Origin: Actinobacteria bacterium UBA4719
Lineage (GTDB): Bacteria; Actinomycetota; Actinomycetes; Actinomycetales; Dermatophilaceae
Length of the DNA stretch: 8,588 bases
Assembly: GCA_002404345.1 (NCBI GenBank)
Contig: DHJN01000132.1
Coordinates: 35,993 to 44,580 of the forward strand
Reading direction: 5' to 3'
The notes beneath the pieces are model-generated. The model was not told the origin of the DNA. It did not search any database and worked only from the letters and a program-made list of their open reading frames with translations. This document shows positions 1 to 6,930 of this stretch, in pieces. Numbering within the stretch: position 1 is the first letter of the stretch; each line of letters opens with the position of its first letter. Made by a program: the position numbers and the translations under genes.

Positions 1-639
1 ATCGGACCCAAGCGTTTCGATGCACCCTGGAAGGACATCGAGGCCCAGGGCTACATCGCGCCCGCCGACTGCATCGAGGTGCGAATCACCCTGCCGGATG
101 CCGAGCGGATGACGTACGCGATGGCCGAGCCCGAGGACCGGTATCGCCTGGCCTCGACGAGCACCTCCAAGGACCGGATCGTCGAGGCGCTGGTGCACAA
201 GCACTCCGGCGAGCCGACCCTGGTGATCGGCCAGTACCTCGACCAGCTCGACGGGCTGGCCGCGCGACTGAACGCCGACCTGATCACCGGCCAGACCTCG
301 GTGGCGGAGCGCCAGAAGCTGTTTCAGCAGTTCCGTACGGGCGAGGTCGGGCTGTTGGTGGTGAGCAAGGTCGCCAACTTCTCGATCGACCTGCCCGAGG
401 CCAGCATCGCGATCCAGGTGTCGGGGACCTTCGGTTCCCGTCAGGAGGAGGCCCAGCGGCTGGGGCGCGTCCTGCGGCCCAAGGGCGACGGGCGTACCGC
501 ACACTTCTACAGCGTTGTCTCACGTGACACCGTCGACGCCGACTTCGCCGCCCACCGTCAGCGCTTCCTGGCCGAGCAGGGCTACTCCTACCGGATCATC
601 GACGCTGGCGACCTGCTCAACCCCATCGACCCGGCCTGA
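1..639 (+). CDS. DNA repair helicase XPB/ERCC3-like, C-terminal part (5' end outside window)
   Basis: This is the last 212 codons of a superfamily 2 DNA helicase of the bacterial XPB type; the frame is open from base 1. Family members are ATP-driven 3'-5' helicases linked to DNA repair, about 550 residues long, so roughly the second RecA-like domain is seen here. The fragment begins with the conserved stretch IGPKRFDAPWKDIEAQGYIA, then shows a domain start (PTLVIGQYLDQLD) and the QRLGRVLRPK motif VI near codons 150-160, whose arginines contact ATP. The DEAH box and Walker A lie upstream of the window. The gene ends at TGA 637-639 and is followed by 60 bp with no convincing terminator before the response regulator. 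Family assignment is strong; a role in repair is inferred from the family. Confidence 0.9.
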   Translation: MGPKRFDAPWKDIEAQGYIAPADCIEVRITLPDAERMTYAMAEPEDRYRLASTSTSKDRIVEALVHKHSGEPTLVIGQYLDQLDGLAARLNADLITGQTSVAERQKLFQQFRTGEVGLLVVSKVANFSIDLPEASIAIQVSGTFGSRQEEAQRLGRVLRPKGDGRTAHFYSVVSRDTVDADFAAHRQRFLAEQGYSYRIIDAGDLLNPIDPA

Positions 640-686
640 CCCAAGCTCACGCAGGACATTCACAGGGAACTCCCAGACACGACATA

Positions 687-692
687 CAGAAT
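687..692 (+). promoter_or_regulatory. Possible -10 element of a leaderless promoter for the response regulator
   Basis: CAGAAT matches four of six positions of the TATAAT consensus, including the key A at position 2 and T at position 6. It ends 7 nt before the GTG at 700, which would place the transcription start at or next to the start codon. No Shine-Dalgarno-like sequence lies before that GTG, which fits a leaderless mRNA, a common mode in actinobacteria. A TTCACA at 659-664 resembles a -35 box but is about 22 nt away, too far for a standard spacer. This is a weak, context-based call. Confidence 0.3.
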
Positions 693-699
693 TGCGTTC

Positions 700-1407
700 G
701 TGACCACCGGCACCGCTGAGGCCCGGCTCCTCGTCGTCGAGGACGAGCCCAACATCCGCGAGCTGCTTGCCACCTCCCTGCGCTTTGCCGGATTCGAGGT
801 GCATGTCGCCGCCGACGGCGCGTCGGCGCTCAAACAGGCGGCCGCCCACAACCCTGACCTGGTCGTGCTCGACGTGATGCTGCCGGACATGGACGGTTTC
901 ACCGTCACGCGCAAGCTGCGCGACTCCGGGCGGATTCTGCCGATCCTCTTCGTCACGGCGCGAGACTCGCTCGAGGACAAGATCCAGGGCCTGACCGTTG
1001 GTGGCGACGACTACGTCACCAAGCCGTTCAGCCTCGAGGAGGTCGTCGCCCGGATCCGCGCCGTGCTGCGACGGACCAGAGGCAAGATCGACGACGGCGC
1101 CACCTTGCGCTTCCACGACCTCGAGCTAGACGAGGACTCCCGCGAGGTCCGACGCAACACGCGCGTCATCGAGGTCTCCCCGACCGAGTTCAAGCTGCTT
1201 CGCTACCTCATGCTCAACCCCAACAGGGTGCTCTCCAAGGCCCAGATCCTCGACCACGTCTGGGACTACGACTTCCGCGGCCAGTCCGGCATCGTCGAGT
1301 CCTACATCTCCTACCTGCGGCGCAAGATCGACGTGGAGGAACCGGGGCTGATCCAGACCAGGCGCGGTGTGGGATACGTCCTGCGCCTGCCACCAGAGTC
1401 GACCTGA
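700..1407 (+). CDS. Two-component response regulator, OmpR/PhoB family (MprA-like context)
   Basis: A 235-residue cytoplasmic DNA-binding response regulator. The N-terminal receiver domain (about residues 8-122) has all the usual landmarks: acidic pair E14/D15, phospho-acceptor D58 in VVLDVMLPDMDG, T86 in FVTARD and K108 in VTKPF. The C-terminal winged-helix effector domain (about 135-230) contains the typical TEFKLLRYLMLNPNRVLSK and the recognition-helix segment ending SYLRRKID, followed by RRGVGYVL. It starts with GTG at 700; no ribosome binding site is visible, so translation may be leaderless. The stop is 22 nt before the ATG of the sensor kinase, so the two are surely co-transcribed partners. 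With an HtrA protease following, the set resembles mycobacterial mprA-mprB-pepD, an envelope-stress system; orthology itself is inferred, and TrcR-type regulators are alternatives. Confidence 0.95.
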   Translation: MTTGTAEARLLVVEDEPNIRELLATSLRFAGFEVHVAADGASALKQAAAHNPDLVVLDVMLPDMDGFTVTRKLRDSGRILPILFVTARDSLEDKIQGLTVGGDDYVTKPFSLEEVVARIRAVLRRTRGKIDDGATLRFHDLELDEDSREVRRNTRVIEVSPTEFKLLRYLMLNPNRVLSKAQILDHVWDYDFRGQSGIVESYISYLRRKIDVEEPGLIQTRRGVGYVLRLPPEST

Positions 1408-1429
1408 GCGGCCCAACGTGACGGACACC

Positions 1430-2905
1430 ATGACATCCCGTCCCCGCCGATCCGCGATCTCAGGAATCACGGCCCGACTTGAGACCCTGCCATTGCGGGT
1501 GAGGCTGGTCGCCCTGCTCGTGCTGCTGCTGCTGGTCGCCCTCACACTCAGCAGCATCGCCACCAGCGCGGTGATGCGCCGGCAGCTGATGGACAGCACC
1601 GATCGCGACCTGAGGGCGGCCGCCGTGCCGACCGCCGCACAGGTCCTGACCCAGCTGCTCAACCGGCGGGGCGGTGGTATCCCCACCAACTACGCCGTCC
1701 GATTCATGCCGACCGATGGCGGCCCGCCCCTCCAGGTCAACCCCACTGGCGAGCGGCTGCACCCCGACATCCCGACTCTGACCCTGAACGACCCCCGCGT
1801 GCACGACGGCACCCTCTTCACGGTCCGGTCCATCGACGGTGAGATGCGCTGGCGGGTCGTGCCCGGACAGCTGCGAGATGGCTCGGCAACCTTCGCCGTG
1901 GCCGTGCCACTGCGGGGAGTCGACACCACGGTCCGCCAGATGTTGAGCTTTGCCACCCTGATTGGCCTGGCCGTCATCGCCAGCTGCGCCATCCTTGGCT
2001 GGTACGGCGTACGCCGCGCGTTCCGGCCGCTCACCCAGATCGAGGACACTGCCGCGGCCATCGCAGCGGGCGACCTGACCCGGCGGATCCCCGAGCCCAC
2101 GGCCAAGGACGAGGTCACCAGCCTGTCCCGTTCGCTCAACGCGATGCTGGCGCAGATCGAGCAGTCCTTCGCCGTTCGCGAGGCATCTGAGGAGCGAATG
2201 CGCCAGTTCGTGGCCGACGCGTCGCACGAGCTGCGCACTCCACTTGCCACGGTGAGAGGGTATGCCGAGCTGCTCCGCCAGGGGGCGGTCACCGATCCCG
2301 GGGACGTGGCCGTCACGATGCGCCGCATCGAGGACGAGTCCATCCGGATGGGCGGACTGGTCGACGACCTGCTGCTCCTGACCCGGCTGGACAGCCAGCG
2401 CCCGCTCGAGCGAGGACCTGTCGACCTCACCGTCCTGGCCGCGGACGCAGTGCAGGACGCCCGCGCGCTGGACCCCACGCGGCACGTGCGACTCCTCGGC
2501 CTTTCCGGTGACCTCGCGCCAACCACCATCGAGGGTGACGAGGCCAGGCTGCGCCAGGTTGTCACCAATCTCGTGGGTAACGCCGTGAATCACACCCCGT
2601 CAGGCACCGACATCGAGATCGCCGTCGGCACCGGCGCAGCCGGTCGGGCGAAGCTTGAGGTGCGGGACCACGGCGGTGGCGTCGACCCGATCAGGGCCCG
2701 CAGGGTCTTTGAGCGGTTCTACCGCGCCGATCCCTCACGCGGCCGAGGCAACGGCGGTGGCAATGGCCTCGGCCTGGCTATCGTGGCCGCCATCGTGAAC
2801 GCTCACGAAGGTCGGGTAGGCGTGGCTCCCACGCCCGGCGGTGGGGCGACGTTCGTCGTGGACCTGCCCACAGCAAACTCCCAGTCAGCGCACAGCGTCG
2901 TTTGA
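1430..2905 (+). CDS. Sensor histidine kinase, HAMP-containing (MprB-like context)
   Basis: A membrane sensor kinase of 491 residues from ATG 1430. The order is: basic cytoplasmic start; transmembrane helix 1 (about 26-48); extracytoplasmic sensor loop of about 120 residues; transmembrane helix 2 (about 174-194); HAMP linker (about 195-247, with the FRPL...AAGDLTRRI signature); dimerisation/phosphoacceptor domain with H266 in SHELRTPL; and the HATPase_c domain with N-box asparagines N380 and N384, G1-box D413 (DHGGG) and G2 box GLGLAIV from G446. All catalytic residues are present, so it should autophosphorylate and pass phosphate to D58 of the preceding regulator. The start is not certain: GTG 1418 is an in-frame alternative, with a weak GAG-containing purine stretch upstream. 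The longer open frame from 1367 overlaps the regulator gene and lacks the hydrophilic, basic look of a real N-terminus. The stimulus cannot be read from the sensor loop, which I do not recognise as a named domain. Confidence 0.94.
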   Translation: MTSRPRRSAISGITARLETLPLRVRLVALLVLLLLVALTLSSIATSAVMRRQLMDSTDRDLRAAAVPTAAQVLTQLLNRRGGGIPTNYAVRFMPTDGGPPLQVNPTGERLHPDIPTLTLNDPRVHDGTLFTVRSIDGEMRWRVVPGQLRDGSATFAVAVPLRGVDTTVRQMLSFATLIGLAVIASCAILGWYGVRRAFRPLTQIEDTAAAIAAGDLTRRIPEPTAKDEVTSLSRSLNAMLAQIEQSFAVREASEERMRQFVADASHELRTPLATVRGYAELLRQGAVTDPGDVAVTMRRIEDESIRMGGLVDDLLLLTRLDSQRPLERGPVDLTVLAADAVQDARALDPTRHVRLLGLSGDLAPTTIEGDEARLRQVVTNLVGNAVNHTPSGTDIEIAVGTGAAGRAKLEVRDHGGGVDPIRARRVFERFYRADPSRGRGNGGGNGLGLAIVAAIVNAHEGRVGVAPTPGGGATFVVDLPTANSQSAHSVV

Positions 2906-2937
2906 CCTTCGTGGGATTGAGTGGGCGTCAACAACCC

Positions 2938-2943
2938 AAGGAG
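2938..2943 (+). promoter_or_regulatory. Strong ribosome binding site of the HtrA gene
   Basis: AAGGAG with a 6-nt spacer before ATG 2950. It fixes the HtrA start at 2950 rather than at the in-frame TTG 2902, which overlaps the end of the kinase gene. Confidence 0.85.
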
Positions 2944-2949
2944 ACTCCG

Positions 2950-4302
2950 ATGACACAACAGCTTCCGACTCAGCCAAACCATCCAGCCGATGGTGCGCCG
3001 CCGCAGCCCCCTGAGGGTGCGCCGCAGTCATCTCAGCCTGACAGTGCATCGCAGGAGACCGCGCCGCTCTGGTACGGCCAGACCCAGAGACAGCCGCAGT
3101 ACCCGGCATACCCTCCGGTGGGCCCACAGGCTCCGGCCAAGCCGGCTCAGGCAGCCAAACCCCGCAGGTTGGCCGAGCTCGGCGCCATCGCCGCCATCGC
3201 CGCCATCCTGTCCAGCGCCGGCACCTATGCCCTGACGCGAGGTGACGTCGCCGCCTCGCCGGCCGGGCAGGCCCCGACCAGCGCGACCACCTCCGCGGCG
3301 CCGGTAGTGCAGGCCAACGCCGTCGCCCCCAACTGGTCGGCCACCGCCGCCGCCGTCTCACCCAGCGTGGTGGCGATCTCTGTGCAGAGCGATCAGGGCA
3401 AAGCCCAGGGCTCGGGCGTCATCTACGACAACAAGGGCCACATCCTGACCAACAACCACGTGGTGGCAGCCGGCGGGCAGGGCTCGGAGCTCTCGGTCAC
3501 ACTGAACGACAAGCGGACGTATGGCGCGACTGTCATCGGCACCGACGCGTCCACGGACCTGGCCGTCATCCAGCTGACCAACGGACCGAGCGACCTGAAG
3601 TCCATCGCACTCGGCGACGCCAAAACCCTAAAGGTTGGCGAACCGGTCATGGCTGTCGGCAACCCTCTGGGTCTGGCCGGCACGGTGACAACCGGAATCG
3701 TGAGCGCCCTCAACCGCCCCGTGACCACGTCACCCCAGCAATCCGCCGACCCGTTCGGGCAGCAGTCCGCTGGTGACCCGGTGGTGACCAACGCGATCCA
3801 GACAAGCGCCGCGATCAACCCGGGCAACAGTGGCGGCGCACTGGTGAACGCCGGCGCCCAGCTGATCGGGATCAACTCCTCCATCGCCTCGCTCGGGTCC
3901 TCCGGCGGTTCATCCTCGGAGAGCGGCAACATCGGGATCGGTTTCGCGATCCCGGTAAATGAGGCCAGGTCGATTGCCAATCAGCTCATCACCTCGGGCA
4001 AAGCTGCGCATCCCTATCTCGGGGTCAGTTCCAAGGATGGTGTCGTGGCCGACGGGTCCGCCAAGCGCGCTGCGGCCGTTCTCACCAGTGTCGCCAGCGG
4101 CACTCCCGCCGACAAGGCGGGACTGAAGGTAGGCGACGCCATCATCGCTGTCGATGGCGACTCGATCGACGGAGCCTTGTCACTGGTCGGGCAGGTGCGC
4201 GAGCGCTCTGCAGGCGACAAGGTGACGCTCAAGATCCTGCGTGATGGTCAGACCAGGAGCATGATCGTCACTCTCACCAACAGACCGACCACGAGTCAGT
4301 AA
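2950..4302 (+). CDS. htrA: HtrA/DegP-family serine protease, membrane-anchored, one PDZ domain (PepD-like)
   Basis: A 450-residue trypsin-like protease of the HtrA family. Residues 1-73 form a Pro/Gln/Ala-rich, low-complexity cytoplasmic tail; residues 77-96 (Ala/Ile-rich) are a single transmembrane anchor; an Ala/Thr/Ser-rich linker leads to the protease domain (about 125-340). The catalytic triad is complete: H170 (TNNHVV), D203 (STDLAVIQL) and S294 (NPGNSGGAL, oxyanion hole). One PDZ domain follows (about 355-445, beginning YLGVS, with the GLKVGDAIIAVDG signature). E. coli DegP has two PDZ domains and a cleaved signal peptide; actinobacterial members such as PepD have this anchored, one-PDZ plan. 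The active site should face outside the membrane and degrade or chaperone misfolded exported proteins. It begins 44 nt after the kinase stop with a strong ribosome binding site, so it is probably in the same operon and a likely target of that two-component system (inference). Confidence 0.94.
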   Translation: MTQQLPTQPNHPADGAPPQPPEGAPQSSQPDSASQETAPLWYGQTQRQPQYPAYPPVGPQAPAKPAQAAKPRRLAELGAIAAIAAILSSAGTYALTRGDVAASPAGQAPTSATTSAAPVVQANAVAPNWSATAAAVSPSVVAISVQSDQGKAQGSGVIYDNKGHILTNNHVVAAGGQGSELSVTLNDKRTYGATVIGTDASTDLAVIQLTNGPSDLKSIALGDAKTLKVGEPVMAVGNPLGLAGTVTTGIVSALNRPVTTSPQQSADPFGQQSAGDPVVTNAIQTSAAINPGNSGGALVNAGAQLIGINSSIASLGSSGGSSSESGNIGIGFAIPVNEARSIANQLITSGKAAHPYLGVSSKDGVVADGSAKRAAAVLTSVASGTPADKAGLKVGDAIIAVDGDSIDGALSLVGQVRERSAGDKVTLKILRDGQTRSMIVTLTNRPTTSQ

Positions 4303-4340
4303 CGCTGCGTACGCCTTCCGCTCCTTGTCCCCTGCAACGG

Positions 4341-4346
4341 TAGGCT
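4341..4346 (+). promoter_or_regulatory. Probable -10 element of the HelR-like gene promoter
   Basis: TAGGCT, within GGTAGGCTCAAC, fits the TANNNT form of actinobacterial housekeeping -10 boxes. The expected -35 region (about 4316-4323) has no good TTGACA match. Transcription would start near 4353, giving an untranslated leader of roughly 35-40 nt that carries the GGAAGG ribosome binding site but not the left arm of the inverted repeat. Judged by eye only. Confidence 0.45.
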
Positions 4347-4374
4347 CAACGGCTCACCCCTTGCACCTGCCCGC

Positions 4375-4380
4375 GGAAGG
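4375..4380 (+). promoter_or_regulatory. Ribosome binding site consistent with an ATT start at 4390
   Basis: GGAAGG lies 9 nt before ATT 4390. Starts in other frames just downstream (GTG 4385, TTG 4383) run into stop codons within about 14 codons, so this site makes sense only for the 4390 frame. It sits inside the right arm of the 4311-4383 inverted repeat. Confidence 0.5.
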
Positions 4381-4389
4381 CGTTGTGTC

Positions 4390-6261
4390 ATTTCTGTCGC
4401 CACGGAGCTGAAACGCGAGCGTGACTACCTGATCGGGGCGCGCGCCGAGCTCGCCCGGATGCGCGAGCAGACACTGTCGTTGGAGGCTCACGGTGGGGAC
4501 CGGGTCTCCAGCGAGGTCCTGGCAGCAACGTTGCACCGCCGCGCGCAGTCACTGATCGACGACCCGAGCGCCAACCTGTTCTTCGGCCGGATCGACCAGC
4601 AGCGCAGCGATGCCCCAGCGCCGGAACGCTGGTACATCGGCCGACGCCACGTCGCCGACTCCCACGGCGACCCCGTCGTCGTCGACTGGCGGGCCGACGT
4701 CTCCACCGCGTTCTACCGCGCATCCCGGACCGAACCCATGGGCGTGAGTCTGCGCCGCAGGTTCGGCATCGACCGGGGTCAGCTGACGGCCTACGAGGAC
4801 GAGCGGCTCGACGGCGGTGATGGCGACGGCGACACAGCGCCCTCCACCTTCCGAAGCCAGATTCTTGTCGGCGAGATCGAGCGGCCAAGGGTGGGACCGA
4901 TGCGCGACATCGTGGCCACGATCCAGCCCGAGCAGGACGCCATCGTGCGCTGCGACGTCGGCACGACGGTCTGTGTGCAGGGTGCGCCCGGCACCGGCAA
5001 GACCGCGGTCGGCCTGCATCGGGCGGCTTGGCTGCTCTATGCCTTTCGCGAGCGCCTGGCCCGAAGCGGAGTCCTGGTCATCGGTCCGAACCGCGCGTTC
5101 CTCGACCACATCGGCGCCGTGCTGCCGACTCTGGGCGAGGTCGAGGTCCGGCACGCCACGATCGACGAGCTGCTCGCGTCCGTGCCTGTCCGCTGTCTGG
5201 ACTCTGTCGACACCGCTGTCCTCAAAGGAGACTCACGCCTGGCCGAGATCGTGCGCGCGATCCTGCTGCAGATGGAGCAGGCCGGCGACTCCCCCGACGA
5301 CCGCGTGCAGGATGCCGTGGCCCGCTCGGCGGTGGTCAGGAGGTATGCCGGTCAGCTCTGGCCCGCCCTCGACCCGAAGGCCGTGCTGTTCAGCCTGCTC
5401 TCAGATGCCACGGCTCTGGAGAGGCACGCCGCCGACCTGCTCACTGACCTGGAACGCTCGATGCTGTTGTGGGCCAACCCTCCTGCCGGCCGCGGGTCGG
5501 CCCGGTGGTCGGCGGCCGACACCGTGCTGGTCGATGAGATCAACGACCACCTCCAGCGCACCCCCAGCCTGGGCCATGTGGTCCTCGACGAAGCCCAGGA
5601 CCTGTCACCGATGCAGCTTCGCGCGGTGGGGCGACGCTGCTCGACCGGCTCGGCGACGGTGCTCGGCGACCTGGCGCAGGGCACGACCCCCTGGGCCACC
5701 GACTCGTGGAAGGCGTCGCTGGAGCACCTCGGCAAACCGGACGCCGTCATCGAGATCCTCGAACGTGGGTTCCGGGTGCCCGCGAGTGTCATCGACTATG
5801 CGGCCCAGCTGCTGCCGTCGATGGCGCCCGGTCTGGGCACGCCGGTGTCGGTACGAGAAAACCCCGGCCGCCTCGAGATCGTGCGCGTCGACGGCGTCAG
5901 GCTCTATGACCTGGTCGCCGGATCCGTCGCCGAGACCGTTCACGAGCCCGGATCGATCGGTGTCATCGCCCCGGACGCCGCGGTGAAGGCGATCTCGAAG
6001 GCGTTGTCCCGCAAGGGAGTTGATCACGGGATGCTGGGCGCTGACCACGGCGATGTGGACCATCAGGTGGATGTCGTCCCGGCCACTGTGGCCAAGGGGT
6101 TGGAGTTCGACCGAGTTATCGTCGTCGAGCCATCGGCCATCGCTGCGGCCGAGCCCGACCGGCGCACCGGGCTGCGCCGGCTCTACGTCGTGCTGACCCG
6201 CGCAGTCTCCGAGCTCACCGTGTTCCATTCCGACGAACTACCCGTCGAGCTGGCGGGCTGA
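4390..6261 (+). CDS. helR: HelD/HelR-like superfamily 1 ATPase (RNA polymerase recycling type)
   Basis: A UvrD-like ATPase of about 623 residues. Characterised HelD/HelR proteins bind RNA polymerase, push an N-terminal helical arm into its secondary channel and release it from DNA or from rifamycin. Seen here (numbering from 4390): N-terminal helical segment ELKRERDYLIGARAELARM; FFGRID (from 64), WYIGRRH (from 81) and VVDWRAD (D99-R101), all HelD-type signatures; Walker A GAPGTGKT (198-205, K204); Walker B DEAQD (from 400); GDLAQGTTPW (426-435); AKGLEFD (from 568); and LTRA with R604. The frame is intact. Start choice: the conserved N-terminal helix is encoded from about 4405, but the frame has no ATG, GTG or TTG before ATG 4459. 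ATT 4390 has a suitable ribosome binding site and gives ISVATELKRERDYL. If ATG 4459 is used, the product has 600 residues and loses part of the arm. The protein is shorter than B. subtilis HelD (about 774 residues). The HelR versus general HelD label is moderately sure. Confidence 0.88.
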   Translation: MSVATELKRERDYLIGARAELARMREQTLSLEAHGGDRVSSEVLAATLHRRAQSLIDDPSANLFFGRIDQQRSDAPAPERWYIGRRHVADSHGDPVVVDWRADVSTAFYRASRTEPMGVSLRRRFGIDRGQLTAYEDERLDGGDGDGDTAPSTFRSQILVGEIERPRVGPMRDIVATIQPEQDAIVRCDVGTTVCVQGAPGTGKTAVGLHRAAWLLYAFRERLARSGVLVIGPNRAFLDHIGAVLPTLGEVEVRHATIDELLASVPVRCLDSVDTAVLKGDSRLAEIVRAILLQMEQAGDSPDDRVQDAVARSAVVRRYAGQLWPALDPKAVLFSLLSDATALERHAADLLTDLERSMLLWANPPAGRGSARWSAADTVLVDEINDHLQRTPSLGHVVLDEAQDLSPMQLRAVGRRCSTGSATVLGDLAQGTTPWATDSWKASLEHLGKPDAVIEILERGFRVPASVIDYAAQLLPSMAPGLGTPVSVRENPGRLEIVRVDGVRLYDLVAGSVAETVHEPGSIGVIAPDAAVKAISKALSRKGVDHGMLGADHGDVDHQVDVVPATVAKGLEFDRVIVVEPSAIAAAEPDRRTGLRRLYVVLTRAVSELTVFHSDELPVELAG

Positions 6262-6273
6262 CAGACTGACGCC

Positions 6274-6930
6274 ATGCCTGCCCTGATCACCTGGTGGACC
6301 ATGGACGTGCGCACCGTCGCGCGGCACGCCCCCCACGACGACATTGTCGCGCGCGCGGGCGCCGACCTGCTGGCGCGATGGACTGAGCCCGCCCGCCGCT
6401 ATCACACGACCAGGCACCTGGTGGAGATGTTCGGGGCTCTGGAGGAGCTGGAGGATGCCGGGGAGATCAACGACCGTCAGTGCTCGGTCGCCCGGCTGGC
6501 CGCCTGGTTCCACGACGCGATCTACGACCCGACAGCCGAGTCCGGATCAAACGAGGCAGACAGCGCCGCTCTCGCCCGCGACACCCTGCCGCTGCTCGGG
6601 GTCGGCCGCGATGACGTCGACACCATCGACCGGCTGGTCCGGCTCACGGTCAGCCACGATGCGGATGCCGCAGAGCGCCTCGACGCCGCCTTTCGCGATG
6701 CCGACCTTTGGATCCTGTCCGCGCCTCTGGGTCGGTTCGACAGCTACTGCGACCAGGTTCGCGAGGAGTACGCACACGTGCCGGACACGGCATACCGGCA
6801 CGGTCGTTCGGCCATTCTCGGGCCGTTGCTCCACCGCGACACGATCTATCGCACCTCACGTGCCCTGCACGGCTGGGAGACACCCGCCCGGATCAACCTC
6901 GGTCGCGAGCTCACCCGTCTGCGCCAGTGA
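6274..6930 (+). CDS. Predicted metal-dependent HD-superfamily phosphohydrolase (COG4339-like)
   Basis: A 218-residue soluble protein with the signatures of small HD-domain hydrolases: YHTTRHL with H44 and H48, WFHDAIYD with the H80-D81 doublet, SHD (H128-D129), and an acidic FRDADLWIL segment (D142, D144). These His/Asp residues would bind a divalent metal and hydrolyse a phosphoester, most likely in a nucleotide-type substrate; no substrate is established from sequence. It starts with ATG 6274, 12 nt after the stop of the HelR-like gene and without a clear ribosome binding site, so it is probably translated from the same mRNA; ATG 6301 is a less likely internal start. Its last 20 bp overlap the 3' end of the convergent DUF4031-Nudix gene. 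Confidence 0.88.
   Translation: MPALITWWTMDVRTVARHAPHDDIVARAGADLLARWTEPARRYHTTRHLVEMFGALEELEDAGEINDRQCSVARLAAWFHDAIYDPTAESGSNEADSAALARDTLPLLGVGRDDVDTIDRLVRLTVSHDADAAERLDAAFRDADLWILSAPLGRFDSYCDQVREEYAHVPDTAYRHGRSAILGPLLHRDTIYRTSRALHGWETPARINLGRELTRLRQ

Larger units (their letters stand above)
4311..4383. repeat. Perfect 11-bp inverted repeat flanking the promoter/ribosome binding site of the HelR-like gene
   Basis: ACGCCTTCCGC at 4311-4321 is the exact reverse complement of GCGGAAGGCGT at 4373-4383, with 51 bp between the arms. The left arm starts inside an 8-bp palindrome, GCGTACGC (4307-4314). The left arm covers the expected -35 area of the TAGGCT promoter and the right arm contains the GGAAGG Shine-Dalgarno sequence. 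It may be a pair of operator half-sites, a stem that hides the ribosome binding site in transcripts reading through from htrA, or the base of a weak terminator-like structure. There is no U-run after it, so a classical terminator is unlikely. Confidence 0.6.

Noticed and set aside
640..699. Possible terminator between the XPB-like gene and the response regulator
   Set aside because: No stem of useful length is visible in these 60 bases.
1460..2593. Minus-strand open frame of 377 codons opposite the sensor kinase
   Set aside because: It mirrors an intact histidine kinase gene with complete motifs; long antisense frames are expected in GC-rich DNA and its translation has no recognisable domain.
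3183..3208. Tandem GCCATCGCC units
   Set aside because: They encode the Ala/Ile-rich transmembrane segment of HtrA; the repetition is explained by codon bias in a hydrophobic helix.
4817..5986. Plus-strand open frame of 389 codons within the HelR-like gene
   Set aside because: It is out of frame with the motif-bearing ATPase, Arg/Ser/Pro/Trp-biased in composition and without domain features, so it is a shadow frame.
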